From assembly GCF_023006505.1 (NCBI RefSeq), contig NZ_JALBGV010000008.1, forward strand, positions 1 to 64,000: DNA of 64,000 nucleotides, in the 5' to 3' direction. The first letter of the stretch is position 1, and each line of letters begins with the position of its first letter. The DNA is from Neorhizobium sp. SHOUNA12A (GTDB lineage Bacteria; Pseudomonadota; Alphaproteobacteria; Rhizobiales; Rhizobiaceae). The notes under the pieces were generated by a model. The model did no database searches and had not been told where the DNA came from. It saw only the letters and a program-made list of their open reading frames with translations. Both the position numbers and the translations under genes were made by a program. Of the stretch, positions 1 to 8,841 are shown one piece after another.

Positions 1-67
1 TCGTGCTGATGGCTGCCGGTTACCAATACGGTTTGGCCAACCAGGGGGTGGAAGGGATAAGTGACCC

Positions 68-289
68 TTGCTTCGAACGTCAGAAACCCGGCACCATGAA
101 CCCGGCTTGGATGCCGGGGCTGAGAACTGGGCGACCGTCGCCTCGCTGATCGAGACCTGCAAGCTCAATGCCGTCGAGCCGTTTGCGTATTTGACGAGTA
201 TCCTCACCGCCATTGTGAACGGCCACAAGCAAAGCCAGATCGCCGACCTATTGCCGTGGAATTGGATGAACAAAGCAGCCCACGTTTAG
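68..289 (+). pseudogene. IS66 family transposase, C-terminal remnant
   Basis: The reading frame ends with the conserved tail of IS66 TnpC transposases: GAENWATVASLIETCKLN, then AYLT..LT.IVNGHKQSQI and the terminal LLPWNW. Only about 60 residues of a protein usually over 500 residues long are present, and the first 12 residues no longer look like the family. The upstream part is missing or outside the window and the DDE core is absent. It is a dead fragment at the edge of a cluster of insertion-sequence remnants. The family call is confident from the SLIETCKLN and LLPWxW signatures; the left boundary is approximate. Confidence 0.8.
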
Positions 290-729
290 CGGCCTTTTTG
301 GTTCGAAGGGCCGAATCTATCTGTTCTCCGCAGCTCAATGACGGGGTCATGAGGCCGAACAGTTATGGTGCGCTGGCTCCGGTAAGTCCTGCCAAGATCA
401 GAAACAATTTCAATTTCGCAAGCGACCTTGGCTGGGGCAACGATGGAAACCTTGATGCTTGCATTCGCGAGCCACATCTGCGGCATCGAATTGGCCTCCA
501 TCATTCGCAGAACCGCGCCTCGATAATACTCCTCTGACGCAGCGATGACGCGACTGTCAGGAGCCTCAGTCGCGTCCATCAGATTGAGCTGAAGTTGGCC
601 TTCGCCCAGACGTTCGAGGAGCGCAACGTACTGGCCCAGGGACCAATAACCATCGTGATCGTTGTACCGGCTAACAAACGTTCCGAGGATGTCGTGGCAA
701 ATCCCGTTAAACTGGTTTCTTCTGGACAT
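286..729 (-). CDS. hypothetical protein (147 aa)
   Basis: I do not recognise this protein. It is an acidic, soluble-looking product with no signal peptide or membrane segment. The middle (WLANASIKVSIVAPAKV) looks like a beta-strand-rich core and the C-terminus is basic. Its 3' end overlaps the end of the IS66 remnant on the other strand by 4 nt, so the insertion-sequence fragment abuts it exactly and may have trimmed its C-terminus. Codon use looks coding and the opposite frames carry only fragments. Upstream there is only a weak purine-rich site. It could be a gene stranded by IS activity. Confidence 0.55.
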   Translation of the reverse strand: MSRRNQFNGICHDILGTFVSRYNDHDGYWSLGQYVALLERLGEGQLQLNLMDATEAPDSRVIAASEEYYRGAVLRMMEANSMPQMWLANASIKVSIVAPAKVACEIEIVSDLGRTYRSQRTITVRPHDPVIELRRTDRFGPSNQKGR

Positions 730-999
730 CTGAAATCTGACTCTCTTGCCGCGAGCAGAGCATATAGGAGCAATCCCGATAGCAACGGCTCTGGCTCAAG
801 ACAATGTGGGTCTGAAACATCGGTTACGGGGCACCAAGCGTTGAAATCAATCCACTAGCGGCGATTTGTCTACTCCTCTTTGCCTCCGAGGCGAATAGCA
901 GATTTCGTTCGAGATGTGCAAACCGGAGCCTTGAGGAGTCAGGTCAGGCGATCCCTCCGCACAAGAGTACGTGTATCGGGACAGTTCGCGCCCCGCATT

Positions 1000-1446
1000 T
1001 TATGTGGGATAGGGTAGCATTCCCCCCTGTGGCGTCGGCACACTAACCTTCGAAAGATCTGGGTTTCGTCGGAGCTCTTCAAGGGGCACGTTACAGGCAG
1101 GGAGTTCACCCTTAAAAATATGGCGGGTGGTTTTGATCGGAAACTTGCAGCAACGGCGTACAATATCGAATATGTGCTCGGGTGTAATTGTTTCCCCCGC
1201 CCGCCAAGCTTCTACCTGGACAGTTTCGTAATCGAGAAGAACACTGGGGATCACATTTAAGCCGAGTTGCAAAGCAACCGCCAGCCGGTGATGGCCATCC
1301 ATAACGAACAGCGCGTCTTTTTCGACCATGATCGGGAGGGTCCAACGGCCCGCCGTCAGAATTTGTTCGCGAACTTCTTCAACTCGCCGGGGATCCGTTT
1401 CTTCAGTGGGAATCAAAGTGAGTGGGATAAGCAATTGGTATGCCAT
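1000..1446 (-). CDS. ParB/Srx-fold protein, SbnI/SerK-like
   Basis: The 148-residue protein has the ParB/sulfiredoxin-fold signature VMDGHHRLAVA (DGHHR at residues 50-54) and, near residue 105, KTTRHIF. This pair (DGHHR plus KTTRH) is typical of the SbnI/SerK group, which includes free-serine kinases and a siderophore-gene regulator, rather than of partition ParB proteins, which are longer and carry an HTH domain. No HTH, parA or parS-like site is visible nearby. It is a lone gene between insertion-sequence remnants. A serine-kinase or regulatory role is inference; the fold assignment is firm. The upstream 190 bases hold no other gene. Confidence 0.65.
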   Translation of the reverse strand: MAYQLLIPLTLIPTEETDPRRVEEVREQILTAGRWTLPIMVEKDALFVMDGHHRLAVALQLGLNVIPSVLLDYETVQVEAWRAGETITPEHIFDIVRRCCKFPIKTTRHIFKGELPACNVPLEELRRNPDLSKVSVPTPQGGMLPYPT

Positions 1447-1639
1447 CGGTATTCACATCTCCCGTTGATCTACGGTTTGCTTGGCTGAAGAATAAAATTG
1501 CAACTCTCCCATTATCCACATACAGCAAAAAAATGCCAAGTGTCATTGAGGAATGCAGCTGCCTTTGGTTCCGCAGTCAAGCTGTATCAGACCTCCCCGC
1601 CGCCAGAGGATTTGTAAAGCAATAGCGCCTATCGGGCGG

Positions 1640-2230
1640 GTTAACTTTAGTAGGCGCAACTGGCGAACAGGCCGATTGATTCTTCATCGCTCATCCGGTT
1701 CGCTTGCCGCCGGCAAGCAGGGACATCCGCCTGGCAGCAAGCTTTCTGCCCATGGTGAATGGATCAGCGGGCGCGTGTCTCTTCATGGCGAAGTGACCTT
1801 GGACGAGTTGTGTATTGAATTGGCTGAGCGCGGTGTAAAAGTCCACCGAGCCACGGTCGGGCGGTTTCTGCACCGGCTTGGGCTGAGCAATAAAAAAAAG
1901 CCTCAAGGCAAGCGAGCAGCGCAGACCGGAGATCGCCAAGGCGCGTGATCTGTGGATCAGCCGCCGAAAGCGGTTCTTCAACAAGGCATTGTCGCGGCTC
2001 ATCTTTATCGATGAGACTTCGACGAACACACGTCTGACAAAACGCACCGGTTGGTCACGCAAAGGCAACCGCGTTGTCGCCTATGCTCCCTTCGGGAAAT
2101 GGAAGGCACAGACCTTCATTGCCGGACTGCGCTGTCATGGTCTCACGGCTCCCTTCATCGTCGATGCGCCGATGAACAGTCGCATCTTCGAGACCTGGAT
2201 CGACGCGCTTTACGAATGGACACGCCTTCC
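1640..2230 (+). pseudogene. IS630 family transposase remnant (frameshifted, truncated)
   Basis: Two reading frames together give an IS630-type transposase: first QGHPPGSKL and LDELCIELAERGVKVHRATV (helix-turn-helix region), then KASEQRRPEIAKARDLW and the first DDE block FIDETSTNTRLTKRTGW. The frames meet at a run of eight A at 1892-1899; seven A would give one continuous frame. The N-terminus is degraded. Homology stops near 2220, after the ETWIDALYEW segment and before the second catalytic Asp, where the sequence passes directly into an IS701-type transposase. The element cannot encode a full DDE domain. Confidence 0.75.
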
Positions 2231-2763
2231 AATGACCCGGCCGAATGAAGATGGCTTTCGACGTTGGCTTTTGGCACGCCGTAGTCTGCGGAATCCAGAT
2301 GCCATCGCCTACTACTTCGCAAATGCTCCTGCTGAGACGACATTAGCTGAACTTGCGGCCGCTGCCGGATTGCGCTGGACAATCGAAGAATGCTTCCTGC
2401 GTGCGAAGGATGATCTGGGTCTTGACCATTGCGAGGCTCGCTCCTGGCATGGGTGGCATCGCCATATGAGCCTGGTGATGGCTGCGGCAGCATTCCTTGT
2501 GAAGGTCAGCGCTCAGCAACGCCGCCACGCGTTTGGCAAATGGAACGAAACGAGTCCAGACGACCGGGTTGGGGCTGCAGCGTGATCCTTAGGCTCAAGC
2601 AAGTCCATACAACCACGGAAATACTGCATTTGATGGCGATGGCCCTGTCGCGATCGGTCTCAGTTTCCCTCATCTTGCGATGGTCTCGATGGCGAAGGCA
2701 GCACAAGTTGCAAGCGGCGATCGCTCATCGGAGAGGGTATTATCACCATAAAGCGCAACTGTA
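2231..2763 (+). pseudogene. IS701 family transposase, C-terminal remnant
   Basis: From about 2240 the frame reads WLLARRSLRNPDAIAYYFANAP, then WTIEECFLRAKDDLGLDHCE, RSWHGWHRHMSL and so on. This is the C-terminal part of IS701-type DDE transposases, where the Glu of the WTIEE block is catalytic. The frame is lost near 2560, and the tail (ILRWSRWRRQHK ... YYHHKAQL) continues in another frame to 2763. The N-terminal two thirds are absent. It is fused in frame to the preceding IS630 fragment, giving a 198-codon chimeric open frame at 1989-2585 that is almost certainly not functional. Confidence 0.75.
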
Positions 2764-2765
2764 GT

Positions 2766-3158
2766 ACTAGAGCGGAGCGCGAGCGTCAGAAGGCGATCCT
2801 GGAATCAGTCGACGAGCCGGTCAACGTGATCGAGCTGCAGCCGAAGGCGGTCCAGCGATTCCGCGAGGACATCGAAACGCTCTCTCAGATTGTCAGGGAG
2901 AATGGCGGAGAGATATCGCCCGAACTGGCACTTCCGTTCCGGCAGATGGTCGCCGCCGTGGTCATCGAGCCGAGACAGCCAGGAGAGCCCTACGCCCTGA
3001 ATATCAAGGGGTACCTCTCAAAGCTGATCGGCGACGAGCATTCGGTGATTAGACTGGTAGCGGGAGCGCGAATCCATGCCCAGCAACGTCTTTTGCTTGA
3101 GCGGTTTATCGCACTGATTTCCGCCAAAACCGCACGCCATGTCTGCTCAAAAAAATGA
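2766..3158 (+). pseudogene. serine recombinase, C-terminal remnant
   Basis: The open frame encodes the C-terminal segment of a large serine site-specific recombinase: a charged helical stretch (RAERERQKAILESVDEPVNV), then LQPKAVQRFREDIETLSQ and the LPFRQMVAAVVIEP beta segment typical of the end of these proteins. The resolvase catalytic domain and the zinc-ribbon are missing, and the fragment abuts the IS701 remnant. The last 30 codons no longer look like the family. A start codon could be placed at 2826 (GTG), but nothing suggests expression. Confidence 0.6.
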
Positions 3159-3199
3159 ACGATAAACTTCCATTATCGGTTATATTTGACTTGCTCGGC

Positions 3200-3540
3200 A
3201 CAAGCATGCAACGCAGAGTGCGCTGACTGCCACTACGTCGCAGGTGGAGGTCGTCGCGGCATCCGAATATCGGGCGCTTCAGAACCAGGTGAAAGAGCAG
3301 CAGCGCCTCCTCGACAAGAAGAGGATGGAAGGCGAAATCCTCAAAGAAGCGCTCGAATAGCATCAGGGTCAAAAAAACCACCGGTTGCGGCGCGCTAGCG
3401 TTCCGGCAGGCATCGTGCAACGATCCAACCTGGGTCCGACAAGAGCTGGCCCGCGAATCCCATCGGGAATGAACAGCCAGCTTCGCGCGATCCGTCACAA
3501 CGGTCGCTCTGCCGGCCCTGCTATTGGCGAAGGAGGCTAA
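3200..3540 (+). pseudogene. IS3 family OrfA remnant
   Basis: The frame reads VEVVAASEYRALQNQVKEQQ and then LLDKKRMEGEILKEALE before a TAG at 3358-3360. The leucine-rich coiled segment ending in MExEILKEAL is the C-terminal part of IS3-family OrfA proteins. The frame continues open after the stop (HQGQKNHRLRRASVPAG), which fits a point mutation of an original Tyr or similar codon. The helix-turn-helix N-terminus and OrfB are absent. Low to moderate confidence because only about 40 informative residues remain. Confidence 0.55.
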
Positions 3541-3591
3541 CTACGGTCACAATCGCCCTGCTAACGCTAAAGGTCTGCAGTGCAGACGCAG

Positions 3592-3617
3592 AAGGTACCC
3601 ACGCTCGCGGGTACCTT
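3592..3617. terminator. inverted repeat, terminator-like
   Basis: A perfect 9-bp inverted repeat (AAGGTACCC / GGGTACCTT) encloses an 8-nt loop and is followed on the plus strand by TAAATTTT. It lies between the insertion-sequence remnants and the 3' end of the ABC operon. It may be a weak terminator for plus-strand transcription or an element end; no gene uses it obviously. Confidence 0.35.
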
Positions 3618-3684
3618 AAATTTTGCACCAGCACCGTTCATCATCATCAACCACGGTCACTCATTCGACAAGCAAATATGTGCG

Positions 3685-3711
3685 TTCCCCCGATCTGAAA
3701 GATCGGGGGAA
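3685..3711. terminator. bidirectional terminator-like hairpin
   Basis: A perfect 12-bp stem (TTCCCCCGATCT / AGATCGGGGGAA) with a GAA loop sits 22 nt past the stop codon of the ABC substrate-binding protein gene on the minus strand. It is the natural candidate for the terminator of the 14593-to-3734 operon. The minus-strand U-tract after it is poor, so it may act mainly in mRNA 3'-end protection. Confidence 0.55.
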
Positions 3712-3733
3712 TAAATCAGCCATTCTCAACTGC

Positions 3734-5269
3734 CTATTCCAGTTCGGTGTCTTCCACCGTGATGCCGGACTGGAATGTCAGAAAGCCGGGAATGTTGGTA
3801 AAGCCCTTGACGTTCTTGCGAAGGCCGAAACTCTGGTCGCGCCACATCAGATAAACAAAAGGCGACTGCTCCAGAGCACGGTCGACAAACTGGCCGTAGA
3901 TCTTCCCCCGCTCGGCCGTGTCGAGCGTGACGCGCCCCTTGTCCAGGAGATCGTTGATGGCCGGATCGTTGAAGTAGGCTGAGTTGTTGAGCCGGACCAG
4001 TTGCTGCCCACCGTAGAAGAAGTTGCTGAGCCAATCGGGGTCGGCGATGTCGCCTGCGGTGCCCGCGACAAGAAAATCATAGTCGCCGGCGTTGTTCTTG
4101 GCGATGCGGCCGGACCAGTCCGGAAGATCAAGCTTCGCCTTGATGCCGATCTTGGCGAGCTCCGCCTGCACCGCGATCGCGGTATTGTTATGGAAGCCGT
4201 ATTGGGCGGTCGACAACAGCCGTGCCTCGAAGCCGTTCGGATAACCCGCCTTCGCCAGCAGTGCCTTCGCCTTGGTAATGTCGTAGCTGAAGTAGTTGGC
4301 CTTCTCCTTGGAATAGCCCATGTATCCTTCCGGAACCGCAATTCCGTAAATCGGCGTGCCCCGACCATTGAAGGCCGTGTTGATGACCGTGGCGCGATCG
4401 ATGGCGTAAGATACGGCCTGCCGCACCTCCGGCTTCGAAAACGGCTCGAATTTGGTGTTGAACTGCAGCATCATGAAAGGGCCGGTCGTGCTTGCCAGCT
4501 TCAGATTGGAATCGGCTTCGATCGAGGCGGCGTCCTTCCACGGAACGTAGTCGATGATGTCGACGTCGCTCGATTTCAGCGCATTCACGCGGGTATTTTC
4601 GTCGGCATAAAAGACGTAGTGGACGTCATCGAGGTGAGGCCTGCCCTGCTTGTAATATCCGTCGAACTTTTCGACGGTCAATTCGCGACCACGTTCCCAT
4701 GCGGAAAACTTGAAAGGCCCGGCGCCAATCGGCGTTGCATTCGGATCCTTGCCATGATCCCTGATCCAGGCGGCGGGCACGATGGCCGATTCCGGAAGCG
4801 CCAGGTAGTGGATGAGCGGAACGAATGGCTTGGAAAGCGTCAGCTTGACTGTCTTGGCATCGAGCGTATCGATCGCTTTGATCACACCCAGCTCGTTTCG
4901 ATAAGTCGCCTTGCTGTCTGCTGCGGTGATGCGCTCGATGGACGCCTTCACATCCTGCGCGGTCACCGGCGACCCGTCGTGGAATTTGGCGTCCCGCAGC
5001 TTGAACGTATAGGTCAGTGCGTCTGTGGAGACCTCGTAGGATCGCGCAAGTTCCTGCGACAGCTTTCCATCAGCGCCGTAGTTGACGAGGCCGCGGTGAA
5101 TGGCGAGCCGGATCGTGCGGGCCGGCGTTCCCGCGTTAATGGTGCTGTCGAGCGTGGAAGGCTCGCCGGAGAGACCGAAATAGAGAGTACCGCCCTCAGC
5201 AGCCAGAGCCTGATGCGCGGAAACGCTGGATGCGAGGGCGAAGATAAGCCCGAGAACTGATTTCTTCAT
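3734..5269 (-). CDS. ABC transporter substrate-binding protein, peptide/nickel (SBP family 5)
   Basis: A 511-residue family 5 periplasmic binding protein. It starts with a Sec signal peptide (MKKSVLGLIFALASSVSA, cleavage after the HQALA region) and then has GTLYFGLSGEPSTLD and the SYEVSTDALTYTFKLRDAKF-type block of Dpp/Opp binding proteins. The start at 5269 is preferred over an in-frame ATG at 5314 because AGGGG lies just upstream and the signal peptide begins there. It is the last gene of the operon, 50 nt after the DppC-like permease. Context (deglycase and kinase genes) suggests a glycated amino acid or peptide ligand; that is inference. Confidence 0.9.
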   Translation of the reverse strand: MKKSVLGLIFALASSVSAHQALAAEGGTLYFGLSGEPSTLDSTINAGTPARTIRLAIHRGLVNYGADGKLSQELARSYEVSTDALTYTFKLRDAKFHDGSPVTAQDVKASIERITAADSKATYRNELGVIKAIDTLDAKTVKLTLSKPFVPLIHYLALPESAIVPAAWIRDHGKDPNATPIGAGPFKFSAWERGRELTVEKFDGYYKQGRPHLDDVHYVFYADENTRVNALKSSDVDIIDYVPWKDAASIEADSNLKLASTTGPFMMLQFNTKFEPFSKPEVRQAVSYAIDRATVINTAFNGRGTPIYGIAVPEGYMGYSKEKANYFSYDITKAKALLAKAGYPNGFEARLLSTAQYGFHNNTAIAVQAELAKIGIKAKLDLPDWSGRIAKNNAGDYDFLVAGTAGDIADPDWLSNFFYGGQQLVRLNNSAYFNDPAINDLLDKGRVTLDTAERGKIYGQFVDRALEQSPFVYLMWRDQSFGLRKNVKGFTNIPGFLTFQSGITVEDTELE

Positions 5270-5319
5270 GCTGTACCCCTTTTTTGCTTGTGCTTGTTTA
5301 TTCGTCTTTTCCATGTCGG

Positions 5320-6156
5320 CTATTCCTCCCTGAGACGTGGATCGAGAATGTCGCGCAACCGGTCGCCCACCACGTTGATGGCGAGCACTGTCAGCGCGAG
5401 AAGAAGGGATGGCCAGATGACATACATCGGGTTCTGGCCGAGATAGCCGCGGGCGGTCCCGATCATCTGGCCCCAGGACGGTTCCGGCGGCACAATGCCT
5501 AGGCCAAGGAAGCTCAGTCCCGATTCAAGGAGAATCGCCGCGGCGACCGTCAGCGTCGCCTGGACGACCAGCGGCGACAGGATGTTCGGCAGAATCGCCG
5601 TGAAGACGACACGCCGCACCGAGGCCCCCATGGCATGCTCGGCTTCCATGAACTCCTGGCGTGTGACCTGAAGCGTGGCAGAATGAGCGACACGGGCAAA
5701 ATGCGGGATATAGAGCACGCCGATCACGACGGTCAGGCTGAGAACGTCGCTTTCCCAGAACCCGACCGCGAGCAGCGCAAGCAGAATTGGCGGAAAGCTC
5801 AACATGATGTCGACGGCGCGCATGATCAGAAAGGACAGCCACAAACGTCCGTAAGCACCTGCGATTCCAAGGAAAGTTCCGAACACAGCGGCGATCACCG
5901 TGGCGCCAAGCGCTACCATGAGGGTCGGACGGATGCCGATAAGAAGCCGGCTCAGCAGATCGCGGCCGAATTCGTCGGTTCCCAGCCAGTGGCTGGCGGA
6001 GCTGCCCTGGTTGACGGCCTGCGGGTTGAGCATGAATGGGTCGTGAGGCGCGAGCCAGCCGCCGAAGATCGCCATCAGAAGGACGATCGCCAATACGGCA
6101 AGACTTGCGACGAATGCCGGCTGACTGCGAGCGACGCCAAGGGTGCGGGAGGTCAC
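5320..6156 (-). CDS. ABC transporter permease, DppC-like
   Basis: A 278-residue inner-membrane permease of the peptide/nickel ABC family. It has an N-terminal membrane helix, the GTDEFGRDLLSRLLIGIR motif typical of DppC/OppC N-terminal regions, and the EAA-type cytoplasmic loop (EFMEAEHAMGASVRRVVFTA) that contacts the ATPase. It ends with the LRDILDPRLR tail. Its start overlaps the stop of the DppB-like gene by 4 nt, indicating translational coupling. It forms the membrane channel with the DppB-like partner. Confidence 0.92.
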   Translation of the reverse strand: MTSRTLGVARSQPAFVASLAVLAIVLLMAIFGGWLAPHDPFMLNPQAVNQGSSASHWLGTDEFGRDLLSRLLIGIRPTLMVALGATVIAAVFGTFLGIAGAYGRLWLSFLIMRAVDIMLSFPPILLALLAVGFWESDVLSLTVVIGVLYIPHFARVAHSATLQVTRQEFMEAEHAMGASVRRVVFTAILPNILSPLVVQATLTVAAAILLESGLSFLGLGIVPPEPSWGQMIGTARGYLGQNPMYVIWPSLLLALTVLAINVVGDRLRDILDPRLREE

Positions 6157-7130
6157 GTGCGTTTCCTCCTGATGCGCGGGTCGAGCAGGCTATACAGCAG
6201 TTCGACCAGCAGATTGATGCAGATGAAAAGCGCAGCAATGGCAAGCATCGCGCCCTGGACCAACGGATAATTGCGGGCCGATACCGCACCCACCAGCAGC
6301 GTGCTGAGCCCCGGCCAATTGAACATTGCTTCGACGAGCACCGTGCCGCCCATCAGGTTGCCGAGCTGCAGCCCGATGATGGTGACGATCGGGATTGCCG
6401 CATTGCGCAGCACGTGCTGCCAGATGATGCGTCGCTCCGACATGCCCTTCGCCCGTAGCGCCCGCACGAAATCCCGTCCAAGGATTTCCAGCATCGATGA
6501 GCGCGTCATGCGTGCAATCGAGGCGGCAAGGCCGAATCCGAGTGCCACCGCCGGGAGGGTGAGCTTGCGGAAATGCTCAAGTGCGTTTCGCGAAATGTCC
6601 GTATAGCCGCTGGCGGGCAACCAACCGAGTTTCAGGCTGAAGAACAGAACCAGCATCGTGCCCAGGATGTAGACAGGCACAGAAATCCCGATCGTGGCGA
6701 CGGACGTCAGGATCGTATCGCGCAGACTTCCACGCTTGAGGGCAGCGGCAATGCCAAGCGGAACACCGATCAGCGTCGCGATGATGATCGCCGCGAAGGC
6801 CAGTTCCAGCGTGCGCGGCAGGTTGGAAAGCACATATCGCGAAACCGGATAGCCGTTGGCGAGCGACGCCCCGAAATCAAGATGCAGCGCCTTCCACAGC
6901 CAGACGAAATACTGCGACATGACAGGCTGGTCCAGGCCAAGCTGGTTGCGCATGGAGGCAACGGCTTCAGGCGAGGGATTGCTGTCGGCGCCGAGCAATA
7001 ACAGCACCGGATCACCCGGCATGATGTACATGACCGAGAAGATCAGTGTGGCGATTACCAGCAGCTGGATGAAGGCCGTCAGCAGCTTTCGTCCAACAAG
7101 CAGCAAAGCTCCGGCAACAGAGGCGTTCAT
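6153..7130 (-). CDS. ABC transporter permease, DppB-like
   Basis: A 325-residue permease of the DppB/OppB type: N-terminal helix, then IMPGDPVLLLLG and the QLGLDQPVMSQYFVWL segment characteristic of this subunit, six membrane spans, and the EAA loop (DFVRALRAKGMSERRIIWQH). It ends in the usual YSLLDPRIR tail. It overlaps both neighbours by 4 nt, between the dual ATPase and the DppC-like permease, so the importer is translated as a unit. Confidence 0.92.
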   Translation of the reverse strand: MNASVAGALLLVGRKLLTAFIQLLVIATLIFSVMYIMPGDPVLLLLGADSNPSPEAVASMRNQLGLDQPVMSQYFVWLWKALHLDFGASLANGYPVSRYVLSNLPRTLELAFAAIIIATLIGVPLGIAAALKRGSLRDTILTSVATIGISVPVYILGTMLVLFFSLKLGWLPASGYTDISRNALEHFRKLTLPAVALGFGLAASIARMTRSSMLEILGRDFVRALRAKGMSERRIIWQHVLRNAAIPIVTIIGLQLGNLMGGTVLVEAMFNWPGLSTLLVGAVSARNYPLVQGAMLAIAALFICINLLVELLYSLLDPRIRRKRT

Positions 7131-8830
7131 GCGACCCCCTTTCCGACACGGTCCGAACCGATGGTCGGCACCGCATCGAGCAGCATCCGGGTATAGGCTT
7201 CCTTCGGATTGGCGAAGATTGCCTTCGCCGACCCGTATTCGACGATGCGGCCCTTCTGCATGACGGCGACCGTGTCACTGATATGTTCGACCACGGAAAG
7301 GTCGTGGGAAATGAAGAGATAGGTCAGGTCGAACTCCACCTGCAGATCCTTGAGCAGGTTGAGCACCTGCGCCTGTACGGAAACGTCGAGGGCCGAGACA
7401 GCCTCATCGCAGATCACGAGCGACGGATTGAGTGCGAGAGCCCGGGCGATGGCAATCCGCTGTCGTTGTCCGCCGGAAAACTCATGTGGATATTTCGCCG
7501 CCGCGGCGGCTGGCAGACCGACCGCTTCGAGCAGGCCAGCGACGCGGCGGCGACGCATGGGCGCAGTGCCTTCCCCGAAGATAACCAACGGCGCTTCGAC
7601 AAGCTCGGCGACGGTCTGGCGCGGATTGAGGGAGCCATAAGGGTTCTGGAAGACCATGGCGATCTCACGCCGGAACGGCCGCATCTCGCCTTCCGAAAGT
7701 CTGGCGATATCTCGTCCCTTGAGCAGGATTTCGCCGGCGTCGGGGCGATAGAGCCGCATGACGGCGCGGGAAAGGGTGCTTTTACCGCAACCGGATTCGC
7801 CAACCAGCCCAAGTGTCGAGCGCGGTGCAATGCTCAGGCTGACACGGTCCACAGCCCGCATTTCGACCGGCACCGCAAGCGGTGCAGGCTTGATCCAGTA
7901 GGACTTGACGAGATCCCTGATCTCGAGCAGCGGCGTAGCGTTCGCGTCCGGTGCCGCCGCGACATTGCTTGAACGGACGCGCGGTTCGGGTCGGACGCTG
8001 AAAACGTTGCCAAGCGCGTCACGCTCGATCACTGGCAGGCGGTCATGCTGGCCGCCGGGCGTCGGCATCGAGTCTATCAGCGCCTTGGCATAACTGCTCT
8101 TGGGATTATTGAAGAGATCGGCGGTGGTCGCCTCCTCTATTCTGTCTCCGGAATACATGACCACGACCCGGTCCGCGACTTCGTAGACAACGCCAAGGTC
8201 ATGCGTGATCAGCAGGATGGCTGCCCCCACCTCCTCGTTAAGGCCGCGCAACAGGTCGAGAACCTGTTTCTGCACGGTCACGTCGAGCGCCGTGGTCGGT
8301 TCGTCGGCAATGATGATGCGGGGTTTGCAGGCGACCGCCATGGCGATCATGATGCGTTGACATTGGCCGCCGGAAAGCTCGTGCGGATAGGCACGCATGG
8401 CGCGCTCGGGATCAGGAATCCTGACCTTCTCAAGAAGTTCTATCGCCTTCTGGCGCGCCTGCGCCTTGCCAACCGTTTCGTGAAGCCGGATCGCCTCGAT
8501 GATCTGGTCGCCGCAGGGGAAGATCGGGTCGAGCGACGCCATCGGATCCTGGAAGATCATCGCAATATGCCTGCCGCGCAGCTTGCGCAGTTCACCGGGT
8601 CCGAGTTGAAGCATGTCGATGCCGTCGACCAGAACCTCGCCGCTCGTGACTATCGCATTCGGCGGGAGCAAGCCCATCACCGCAAGCGAGGTGATCGTCT
8701 TGCCGCTACCGCTCTCCCCGACCAGACCGAGTATTTCGCCCGGCCCGATGGTGAAGTCGATATTGCGCACCGCGGACTTCAGTCCGTCGCGGGTCTTGAA
8801 AGCAATCGAGAGGTTCCTGACTTCCAGCAT
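7127..8830 (-). CDS. dual-domain ABC transporter ATPase (DppD-DppF fusion)
   Basis: A 567-residue fusion of two peptide-importer ATPases. Domain 1 has Walker A GESGSGKT, signature LSGGQCQRIMIAMA and Walker B IIIADEPTTALD. Domain 2 has GESGCGKS, signature FSGGQRQRIAIARA and LVICDEAVSALD, followed by the oligopeptide-type C-terminal extension. Domain 2 has Ala where Walker B normally has Pro after the catalytic Glu (DEAVSALD), which is common in this class. The ATG at 8830 is chosen because GGAGG precedes it; a TTG at 8845 overlaps the kinase stop by 4 nt and is the alternative. It powers the importer encoded downstream. Confidence 0.92.
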   Translation of the reverse strand: MLEVRNLSIAFKTRDGLKSAVRNIDFTIGPGEILGLVGESGSGKTITSLAVMGLLPPNAIVTSGEVLVDGIDMLQLGPGELRKLRGRHIAMIFQDPMASLDPIFPCGDQIIEAIRLHETVGKAQARQKAIELLEKVRIPDPERAMRAYPHELSGGQCQRIMIAMAVACKPRIIIADEPTTALDVTVQKQVLDLLRGLNEEVGAAILLITHDLGVVYEVADRVVVMYSGDRIEEATTADLFNNPKSSYAKALIDSMPTPGGQHDRLPVIERDALGNVFSVRPEPRVRSSNVAAAPDANATPLLEIRDLVKSYWIKPAPLAVPVEMRAVDRVSLSIAPRSTLGLVGESGCGKSTLSRAVMRLYRPDAGEILLKGRDIARLSEGEMRPFRREIAMVFQNPYGSLNPRQTVAELVEAPLVIFGEGTAPMRRRRVAGLLEAVGLPAAAAAKYPHEFSGGQRQRIAIARALALNPSLVICDEAVSALDVSVQAQVLNLLKDLQVEFDLTYLFISHDLSVVEHISDTVAVMQKGRIVEYGSAKAIFANPKEAYTRMLLDAVPTIGSDRVGKGVA

Positions 8831-8841
8831 CGCGCCTCCGA

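Noticed and set aside
1000..1446. Plasmid partition ParB
   Set aside because: No HTH, no parA, no parS-like site and KTTRH motif of the SbnI/SerK group.
3640..3660. CATCATCATC run looking like a short tandem repeat
   Set aside because: Only about three units; chance.
4001..5260. 419-codon open frame on the plus strand
   Set aside because: Antisense to the family 5 binding protein, which has a signal peptide and full family motifs.
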